The position numbers were made by a program, and so were the translations under genes. Below, in pieces: positions 23,814-30,964 of a stretch of 64,000 nt of DNA. Every line of letters begins with the position of its first letter. Within the stretch, counting starts at the first letter, position 1. Origin of the DNA: Flexivirga endophytica (GTDB lineage Bacteria; Actinomycetota; Actinomycetes; Actinomycetales; Dermatophilaceae); assembly GCF_014640635.1 (NCBI RefSeq), contig NZ_BMHI01000001.1, forward strand, positions 620,001 to 684,000, in the 5' to 3' direction. The notes under the pieces are model-generated. The model was given only the letters and a program-made list of their open reading frames with translations, was not told the DNA's origin and made no database searches.

Positions 23814-25394
23814 TCATGCTCGCGGATCGGCCTCCGTAATCAATGTCTTGAGGAACTGCCGCGTCTCTCGGTCGGGGGAGTAGATGACAACGCCCTGCAT
23901 GCCACGGGTGAGGAGAACCTTGTAGACGTTGCGAACCAACTCGTCGAAGCGCTCATTGCCGACGGCCTTGGTGTTGCGGAAGTCGGGATCCTTGTTCTCG
24001 GTGCGGTCGGCGACCCAGCGGTCGCTTCGCCAAACCAGATCGCGGCCGATGATCACGCCGGCGTAGTCGTGTTCGAAGCCCTGCGCCGTGCAGACACAAC
24101 CCACCTGTCCGAAGCCGGCCGGGTCGCTGGCCCAGAACGCGGCGGCTGGTGCGCCGCCAATAGTCCTCTCGCCCTTCAGATTCCACGGCTTCGACCAGTC
24201 ACCGAGCTCGACGTCGTTGACCAGTGTGCCGTCCTTGTTCGGATCGCTCCACTTCCAGCAATAGCCGGCGGTGATGCGTGCGCCGAGTCCCTCGGCCCGC
24301 TGCTGCTCCATGATGTCCTCGAGCTGGAACGGTGAGTCGACCACCTGCACATCGAAGCGTGGGTCGCCCGCCCAGGAAATTGGCCCGCCTCGGTGCAGCC
24401 CGAGCAGCCGCTGCACCCACTCGACATAGGCTTCCGAGCCGCCGCATCGGAACTGGTCATCCAGATTGATCCGCTGTACCTCGATGCCGTGTTCGGCGGC
24501 GTACTTCTCGATGTCCTCGACGGTGCCTTGCTCACCGGGTCGCACAACCTGGTTCTCGTCGAGCAGGAAGACGGGAACCCTTGCGGCAGCGAAGAGTTCG
24601 TCCAACTGAGGCCGACTGGTGCGCAGTGTGGACTTCGTCCAGCGGTTCACGGACGTCTCCCGCACTCGGTGCGCTTCGTCGAGGATGAGCACGTCGAGAT
24701 CGTTCGGCTCGGCATCCATGAATGAGTTGAAGTACTTGAACATCTTCTGCACTCGGGGCGATCGCTTGCCCGCAACCTTTCGCAGCGTTTGAGTGAACGA
24801 GCGGGAACCAGTCGCGTGCATCGCAGCCCGCCCCTGCCGCATCAGCTCACCCATCAACGACAGCGCGATCACGCTCTTGCCGCTGCCAGGTCCGCCGGTG
24901 ATCACGACCGCCGACTTGCTGTCTGCACGACGGGCTCGTTCGACTGAGTGCAGGACGAAGTTGTAGGCATCGCGCTGCTCATCGAGCAGGACGAACATCT
25001 CGCGCTTCTGCACTTCCTCGGCAGCCACCGTGAGCAGTTGCCGAGAAGGCGCGATGCGGCTGTGCAGCAATTCATCGGCGTGTGCCGCGCCGGCTCGACC
25101 TTGGGCGAGCCTACTCTTCAGATAGTCGACGAATTCACCTCGCCGGTCGCCGGTGAACATCCGACCGCGTTGATCTCCGGGGAGGCGTTGCAGATCACTG
25201 ACGCCGGTGGTCGTCGCGTTGTGTAGGTATGCCGCACCAGCGACTGCATGGCTGCGATATTCGAGCACCACAGTGAAGTCGACGAGGTAGTCGCAGTAGT
25301 CACGGACCTGGAGCACTGGATGCGTCACTGGTCGCCCATAAGCCGGCACGGTCACGAGGTGCTGGTCGCCCTCGTAGGTCGTGCCTCGCTCCAC
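23814..25394 (-). CDS. DUF2075-type superfamily I helicase-like protein (C-terminal part of a frameshifted gene)
   Basis: This reading frame of 526 residues contains Walker A VITGGPGSGKSVIAL (about 165-180), Walker B VLILDEAHRV, the motif III-like VFLLDENQVVRPGEQ, and a late TAQGFEHDYAGVIIG and LLTRGMQGVVIYS as in DUF2075 proteins. Family members normally continue at the N-terminus into a restriction-endonuclease-like domain, which is encoded here by the overlapping frame at 25352-25738. The GTG at 25394 therefore probably marks a frameshift and not a true start. If intact, the protein would couple DNA or RNA unwinding with cleavage. Confidence 0.8.
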   Translation of the reverse strand: MERGTTYEGDQHLVTVPAYGRPVTHPVLQVRDYCDYLVDFTVVLEYRSHAVAGAAYLHNATTTGVSDLQRLPGDQRGRMFTGDRRGEFVDYLKSRLAQGRAGAAHADELLHSRIAPSRQLLTVAAEEVQKREMFVLLDEQRDAYNFVLHSVERARRADSKSAVVITGGPGSGKSVIALSLMGELMRQGRAAMHATGSRSFTQTLRKVAGKRSPRVQKMFKYFNSFMDAEPNDLDVLILDEAHRVRETSVNRWTKSTLRTSRPQLDELFAAARVPVFLLDENQVVRPGEQGTVEDIEKYAAEHGIEVQRINLDDQFRCGGSEAYVEWVQRLLGLHRGGPISWAGDPRFDVQVVDSPFQLEDIMEQQRAEGLGARITAGYCWKWSDPNKDGTLVNDVELGDWSKPWNLKGERTIGGAPAAAFWASDPAGFGQVGCVCTAQGFEHDYAGVIIGRDLVWRSDRWVADRTENKDPDFRNTKAVGNERFDELVRNVYKVLLTRGMQGVVIYSPDRETRQFLKTLITEADPRA

Positions 25395-25738
25395 TGCTTG
25401 AGTTCAACAACGACGTATGACGGTCCGCCGGTCCGCGGATCTTCACCAACGAGAACGACATCCGCGCGCTTGCTGGTGAGGGGCAGTTGGTGCTCGATCA
25501 GCATCTCGACACTGCCGAGACCGGCCGACAGGAGGTCTGCACGCAGCGCCGGGATGCTCCGAGCCCACGAGTTCGACTCCGATGGGCTCGGCCGGCGACC
25601 GGTCGAAAACCTCATATTGTCCGCGAGCAGTTGTACGAAGCGGTTCTCGATTGCGGAGAATCCATCGACAGAGGTTCGGTAGAGCGTCAAGGCAGGTGTC
25701 CCCAGGCAGCACGAAGTACTCGTGCGGTCTGGGGGCAT
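25352..25738 (-). pseudogene. PD-(D/E)XK-like N-terminal fragment of the DUF2075 protein
   Basis: The fragment reads LTLYRTSVDGFSAIENRF, RRPSPSESNSWARSIPAL and LIEHQLPLTSKRADVVLVG, ending in YVVVELKQW. The Asp and E-x-K spacing is that of a PD-(D/E)XK nuclease core, and the order matches the N-terminus of DUF2075 helicases. The frame runs on for ten more residues and stops at 25352 inside the helicase frame. One missing or extra base near 25370-25390 would join the two into one protein of about 640 residues. The authentic start is uncertain: TTG codons near 25690 are alternatives to the ATG at 25738. Confidence 0.7.
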
Positions 25739-25958
25739 GTCCTGCGGCGGAAGCCCGTCGGGCCGCGATTACCTAGCTGACCCTAGTGGCTGTGGCCTGG
25801 CCGAGCCGGGCTGCCTCGGGCACTGACCCAGCGCGATAGGGGTCACGGAGCAACATCACTGATTCGAAGCCTAGGCATGTCGAAGCTCATCATCAGCCGC
25901 CAAGCATGTGGCACGGTCTAGGGTCGAACTGTTCCATTAGAGACCGATTGGGAGTCCG

Positions 25959-28073
25959 ATGACGACCGTTTCACCATTCAGACCGCGTGCAAGGATCGTG
26001 AACACGCTCGGGGCTGAGCTGATTAGTAGCGACCGGGTTGCGCTGGTGGAGCTGGTGAAGAACGCGTACGACGCGGACGCCACGATCTGCGTCATCGCCT
26101 ACGACAGAACGGTCGACGGTCGTGGCCGACTCCTGGTGTTAGACGATGGTCATGGGATGACCGGCGAGGAGTTGACCAACGGGTGGTTAGAACTCGCGGG
26201 GACAAAGAAGGTGCGCAACAGAGTCAGTGAATCCAAGCAGCGACGACTGCTCGGAGAGAAGGGCGTGGGTCGATTGGCGGCTTCGCGACTGGGGCCCGAC
26301 CTTCTTGTGACCAGCAAACGGGTGGAGTCACCAGAATGCCAGCTTCTCATCGACTGGGAACAATTCAACGACCCTGACAAGTTCCTCGATGAGATCGATG
26401 TCGCAGTTACGGTGGGGGAGTCGAGCGATATCTCATCGACTGGGGCGGCTTCGCAAGTGCTGCGCTTGGCTGATGTTACGGCCGTGCTCGAGCACGGGAC
26501 CTTGCTAGATATCGGGGGCACGTCTCTTTGGGCTCGAGAGGACGTCGCAGAGATTCGCCGAGCGTTGCAGCGCCTGATTGCGCCGGTCGCCGACGGCACC
26601 CGAGGGGAATTTAAGATATATCTATCTATGCCAACAGAATTCGAAGATCTTTCTGGGGAAGTTGGCCCACCTGAGTTTTCAAATGATCCATTGTACCGTG
26701 CGAGCGCGGAGATTGACAAGGATGGGTTGGCGACGGTAACCCTCGATGGTGATCATCCACGGATGAAGCGAAGGATCCTGCGTGAAAAAATCTGGGAACG
26801 ACAGGATAGGGCACCAGCATGCGGGCCCTTCGCTCTCGAGGTTCGGGTGTGGGACCGCGACAAGGAAGGCGTAACTCTCGCGGCTCCGACACTTGGGGTT
26901 CGCGACTTCCGGCGGCAACTTGATGTGATGGCCGGCGTGAGTGTTTATCGCGACGGTTTCCGTGTTTTTCCGTATGGTGAGCGCGGCGATGACTGGCTTG
27001 GGTTAGATTCGCGGCGAGTCAATCAGCCTTCTCTGCGCCTGTCCAATAATCAGCTGGTTGGCTTTGTGTATCTCTCCGATGAGAAGAATCCAAAGTTGCA
27101 CGACCAGTCCAATCGGGAAGGGTTGATTGAGAATGACGCGTTTTTAGACCTGCGCACGATGGTAGTGACAATCCTGTCCGAGCTAGAAGCTGCACGCAGA
27201 TCAATACGAAGACACGAACCGACCGCGAAGCCAACGGGAGGGCTGTTTTCGGAGCTGGACCTAAAAGACCTTGCAGATGACCTGCGATCCAGTGGGGCAG
27301 GTCCACAAGTCCTCGAAGCCGTGGAAGAGAAGGCCGAGCGCGTCAGCAATGCTGTTGAGGTAGTCAAGTCGACCTTATCGCAGTTTCAGTTGCATGCGAC
27401 GCTCGGGCAGCTGGTCGATCGTGTGGTTCACGAGGGACGCAATGCGATCGGTCCACTACGAAATAAGTTGGACATGTTGAAACGCGCTATTTCTGCTGAT
27501 GACGTCGAACTGATGACGAAACGGCGCGATCAGCTGTCCGACACGGTGGAGAGACAAACAAGTCTCCTCGCAGCATTATTCGATGGTTTGGACCCGCTGA
27601 GCGGTCGGAGGCGCGGCCGGCCCGCGAACGTCAATGCGATGCATGCGCTGACAGAGGCGGCCCGCGCAAGTGATATTCAACTTTGCCCGTCTGCCAACAT
27701 TGTCATAGTCGGTGATGATAGCCTAGTGCGGTGGGCGGAATCGGATGCCATGTTGGCGGTCGTAAACCTCATCAATAACTCGCTGTATTGGTTGAATCGC
27801 GATGGCCCTGCGGACAAAATTGTACGAGTTTCGTTTAACAGACTGAGTGATCGTCAAGTCCGGATTCGCGTGTCGGATAATGGCCCAGGCGTTGGCCCCG
27901 GGTATGAGTCGCATATATTTGACCCCTACTTTAGTCGGAAACCTAATGGAGTCGGACTGGGTTTGGCTATTGTGGGAAGTATTGCGGAGGCGTATGGCGG
28001 CAGTCTAACGCTATCACCTGATTCGGAACTCGGCGGTGCAACTTTCGACTTGATATTGGGGAGGCACGTATGA
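25959..28073 (+). CDS. Double-GHKL ATPase protein: HSP90/MORC-like module plus histidine-kinase module
   Basis: The 704 residues hold two GHKL ATP-binding units. The first (about 1-200) has the N-box ALVELVKNAYDADA, G1 LDDGHGMT and G2 GEKGVGRLAASRLG, as in HSP90/MutL-like proteins, followed by an S5-like region to about 380 (VYRDGFRVFPYG, SNREGLIEN). The second has a histidine-kinase-like helix VDRVVHEGRNAIGPL (about 484-500), an N-box VVNLINNSLYWL, G1 SDNGPGVG and FDPYFSRKPNGVGLGLAIV. No membrane segment is present, so sensing is cytoplasmic. It overlaps the response-regulator gene by 4 bases. Base composition falls sharply from about 26.6 kb. The pair lies among defence genes; the signal and output are unknown. 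Confidence 0.85.
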   Translation: MTTVSPFRPRARIVNTLGAELISSDRVALVELVKNAYDADATICVIAYDRTVDGRGRLLVLDDGHGMTGEELTNGWLELAGTKKVRNRVSESKQRRLLGEKGVGRLAASRLGPDLLVTSKRVESPECQLLIDWEQFNDPDKFLDEIDVAVTVGESSDISSTGAASQVLRLADVTAVLEHGTLLDIGGTSLWAREDVAEIRRALQRLIAPVADGTRGEFKIYLSMPTEFEDLSGEVGPPEFSNDPLYRASAEIDKDGLATVTLDGDHPRMKRRILREKIWERQDRAPACGPFALEVRVWDRDKEGVTLAAPTLGVRDFRRQLDVMAGVSVYRDGFRVFPYGERGDDWLGLDSRRVNQPSLRLSNNQLVGFVYLSDEKNPKLHDQSNREGLIENDAFLDLRTMVVTILSELEAARRSIRRHEPTAKPTGGLFSELDLKDLADDLRSSGAGPQVLEAVEEKAERVSNAVEVVKSTLSQFQLHATLGQLVDRVVHEGRNAIGPLRNKLDMLKRAISADDVELMTKRRDQLSDTVERQTSLLAALFDGLDPLSGRRRGRPANVNAMHALTEAARASDIQLCPSANIVIVGDDSLVRWAESDAMLAVVNLINNSLYWLNRDGPADKIVRVSFNRLSDRQVRIRVSDNGPGVGPGYESHIFDPYFSRKPNGVGLGLAIVGSIAEAYGGSLTLSPDSELGGATFDLILGRHV

Positions 28074-29086
28074 CTGGTAAGATAACGATTCATGTATTGA
28101 TCGTGGATGACAATAGGGACGCCCTAGCAACCGTCCGAGATCGCCTGGGAATACTGTCAACAGAGTTACGCGTAGAATTCGAAGATAATTGCTATGAAAG
28201 CTTCACGGACGCAGCATCATCGCTATCTACCAACCCGGCCGAATTGGCGATTATCGATGTTCGTAGCGATGATGGGGGTTCTCCGGATAATCAGAGAGGT
28301 ATCTCTCTCTTTGAAACGCTCAAGGAGCTGGAATTTATGCCGACTGTATTCCATACGGCATACGCTGGTGACCTCGGAAATGAGATTCGTGATCTTCGAT
28401 TTGTCCGCGTGGTTGGCAAGGAGCAACCGATGGAATTGGACGCGGCAATCGCTGACCTAGTGAAATCCGGGGCGGTGACCGTTGCGAGAGAAATCCGTGA
28501 CTCCGTCCGTGTGGAGCTACGAGACTTTATGTGGCAGCAGCCAAAAGAACCAGTAAGTACTGGATCCTACGAGCTCCGCTCTCAATTGTTTCGGAGGGTA
28601 TCGGCGCGTTTGGACCGCGCCGCCCCGGCCGATTCGACGGGCGTGGCGCCGTCGCGAATGTACTTGATGCCAGCAATGTCCAATGAGCTTGAATGCGGCG
28701 CAGTCTTGCTTGAAGGAGATGCATGGTGGGTCGTCGCGACTCCAGCGTGTGATTTGGTGAGGCGCAACGGTGGAAAGCCGAAGGCAGAGTTTGTTCGTCT
28801 CTTGCGTGCCAAACCACTGGACAAGATAAAGAAGAATCGGAAGGAGGTTGTTAATGGCAGTCAGGCACGATTCTTCTATTTGGCTCCATATCGCGAAATC
28901 CCCGAGCTTGTTGTTGACTTTCAACATGTGCGATCAGAGCAGTACGAGCGTGTCGCTAATAATGTAGGCACGTTCCGAGTGGTCGCCACTTTGGATGCAC
29001 CGTACGCTGATGCGTTGCAGGTGCGCTACGGCCAATATTCTGGTCGGGTTGGTGTACCAGATCTTGATCCTCAGATGTTGGCGTGA
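28070..29086 (+). CDS. Response regulator with unrecognised C-terminal domain
   Basis: Residues 1-135 form a receiver domain: VLIVDDNRDAL (acidic pair), the phospho-acceptor in LAIIDVRSDD (about residue 63), and VVGKEQ with the conserved lysine. The remaining 200 residues have no helix-turn-helix. They contain VLLEGDAWWVVATPACDLVR and AEFVRLLRAKPLDKIKK, a beta-rich stretch I cannot place, then a C-terminal part with FRVVATLDAPYADAL. The output is therefore probably not transcription. It is translationally coupled to the double-GHKL kinase and shares its lower GC content and AT-rich codons, which points to joint acquisition. Length 338 residues. Confidence 0.82.
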   Translation: MTGKITIHVLIVDDNRDALATVRDRLGILSTELRVEFEDNCYESFTDAASSLSTNPAELAIIDVRSDDGGSPDNQRGISLFETLKELEFMPTVFHTAYAGDLGNEIRDLRFVRVVGKEQPMELDAAIADLVKSGAVTVAREIRDSVRVELRDFMWQQPKEPVSTGSYELRSQLFRRVSARLDRAAPADSTGVAPSRMYLMPAMSNELECGAVLLEGDAWWVVATPACDLVRRNGGKPKAEFVRLLRAKPLDKIKKNRKEVVNGSQARFFYLAPYREIPELVVDFQHVRSEQYERVANNVGTFRVVATLDAPYADALQVRYGQYSGRVGVPDLDPQMLA

Positions 29087-29473
29087 AGTAGCCAACGTTG
29101 TCGTCGCGTTCAAAGGAGGCAAGCTGCCGATTGGAGGCGGACGTACCCAACCCAATGGCCGCGGCTGCGGCATATGCCAACAGCCGGTAGAGTCCGCGGG
29201 TAGGTTCAGGGCGGCAGGGGGACTCGTTGACGATAGCGACTCTTACCAAAGCTATCGGCGGCGACCTGAGATGGTCGTTGTGCTATTTGTGGGGCTGCTG
29301 GCTTGTGAGACCACGAACGTGGGACAGCGACAAAGTGATCGAGAGTGGTCGCCGGCACCCCCAGCGTTCTAGAACCTCGGAGACGGAAGCGATTTGATCA
29401 TGGCGACCGACCACGGACTGCTGTTGGATGACAGCACAGCGGCAGGTGCTGCATCTGCGAATCGACCGGCTCG
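29087..29473. other. Intergenic region before the MORC-Z1 operon
   Basis: I see no convincing gene in these 387 bases. There is a perfect 7-bp inverted repeat, CGATAGC (29231-29237) and GCTATCG (29251-29257), with a 13-base spacer. It could be an operator or a weak terminator of the preceding response-regulator unit. Promoters for the downstream operon are expected here but none is clear. Confidence 0.5.
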
Positions 29474-30928
29474 ATGAGTGATATCGAGCTCGCGCCAGAC
29501 CCACACTTGCTGGAGTCGATGAGGGCGGTCGGCTACTCGTTCGAGACGTCGGTGGCAGATATTATCGACAATTCGATCGCGGCCAACGCGAGCTGCATCC
29601 ATCTCTTGGCATCGCCTGACGGTCCGTTCCGTTTCGCGGTGTTGGACGACGGCGCCGGCATGAGCCGGAATGGCGCTATAGAGGCGATGACTCTGGCTGC
29701 TCGCAGCCCATCGGAAGAGCGTTCCCAATCAGACTTGGGTCGCTTCGGGCTAGGTTTGAAGACCGCCTCGCTAGCGCAATGTCGGCGCCTCTCAGTCGTT
29801 ACGAAGCGTGATGGGGTGACGAGTGCTTTCCGGTGGGACTTGGATCACGTCCTCGGCAGCAAGCGGTGGCTCCTCCAAGAGTTGGACGCCGACATGTGCA
29901 GCAACCTCTTCGGCTGGGACCTTCTCGACACGCTCGAACACGGCACGCTCGTCTGTTGGGACGAGCTGGACCTGCTGGTGTTGGCGGAGGGACAACTGCA
30001 GTCCGACTTCGACTCGGCAGTGCGGCGCGTTCAGGCGCACTGCGAACTCGTCTTTCACCGGTTTATCAGCGGTAGCGATATGCCGCGGGTCGAGATCACA
30101 GTGAACGGCAACCACTTGACGGCTTTGGACCCGTTCCTACGAACCAATCGCGCGACACGGCGCCAGTCCCAAGCGGTCTCCGTGGCCGGAGTGAAGCTTG
30201 ACGTGACGTCGTACACCATGCCGTTCGCTTCGAAGTTGTCGCCGACTGACAGAGCTCGGGCCCTTGCACCGGGGGCCTTTCGCGATAGCCAGGGTTTCTA
30301 CATCTACCGTGGCGGACGCTTGGTCATCTGGGGAACCTGGTTCCGGCTCAATCCTAAGACCGAACTCGGAAAGCTTGCGCGAGTTCAAGTAGACGTCCCG
30401 ACCTCTCTCGATCACCTCTGGGCTCTAGATATCAAGAAGTCTGCAGCGACTCCGCCTCGAGAGTTACGCGACAAGCTGCGGACGTTGGCAAACGAATTCA
30501 TCAGGCCAAGCCGGTCGACGAATCTCTTCCGCGGTCTGAGACCAAAGAGTCAAGACAGCTTGGTGCGTGCTTGGCAGATCGTCGAGGGGCGTGAGCAGTT
30601 CTATTACGAGATCAACCGGGATCATCCGGTGGTCAGTCAATTCGAGTCAGATCTCACGCCGGATCAGCTGGAACGGCTCGCTGACCTCTTCGGAATCATT
30701 GAGCGCACGCTTCCCCTACTCGATGCCCACAACCGACTCAGCCAAGATGCCAACTTCGGTACGGACCATGGCGGGCTCGATGTTCTGGTTGAGGAGGCAC
30801 TGCGGCTGAGGCCGATATTTGCAGAGTCCCATCCCGCTGACGATGAATTCGTCTCCATGGTGCTGGGTATTGACCCGTACGGCAGCGCAGACGGCTTTGA
30901 AGTGGCTCTCCGAAAGGCAATGAAGTAA
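29474..30928 (+). CDS. MORC/MutL-like GHKL ATPase of a Z1/AIPR restriction-type system
   Basis: This 484-residue protein starts with a GHKL ATPase: N-box SVADIIDNSIAANAS (about 27-41), G1 VLDDGAGMS and G2 LGRFGLGLKTASLAQC. The rest contains an S5-like domain (SQGFYIYRGGRLVIWG, about 273-290) and a helical tail. Such HATPase_c_3 proteins were described as bacterial relatives of MORC ATPases that sit next to Z1, PD-(D/E)XK and DNA-methylase genes (Iyer, Abhiman and Aravind 2008). The role in that model is ATP-driven clamping or remodelling on DNA. It is the first gene of a run of four, 36 bases before the Z1 gene. Confidence 0.88.
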   Translation: MSDIELAPDPHLLESMRAVGYSFETSVADIIDNSIAANASCIHLLASPDGPFRFAVLDDGAGMSRNGAIEAMTLAARSPSEERSQSDLGRFGLGLKTASLAQCRRLSVVTKRDGVTSAFRWDLDHVLGSKRWLLQELDADMCSNLFGWDLLDTLEHGTLVCWDELDLLVLAEGQLQSDFDSAVRRVQAHCELVFHRFISGSDMPRVEITVNGNHLTALDPFLRTNRATRRQSQAVSVAGVKLDVTSYTMPFASKLSPTDRARALAPGAFRDSQGFYIYRGGRLVIWGTWFRLNPKTELGKLARVQVDVPTSLDHLWALDIKKSAATPPRELRDKLRTLANEFIRPSRSTNLFRGLRPKSQDSLVRAWQIVEGREQFYYEINRDHPVVSQFESDLTPDQLERLADLFGIIERTLPLLDAHNRLSQDANFGTDHGGLDVLVEEALRLRPIFAESHPADDEFVSMVLGIDPYGSADGFEVALRKAMK

Positions 30929-30964
30929 TGATCAGGATCTCCATCAACGTGAGGGTGCATTGAT

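Noticed and set aside
28995-29372. 125-codon open frame after the response regulator
   Set aside because: It starts inside the regulator gene in another frame, has cysteine- and arginine-rich composition and no recognisable domain.
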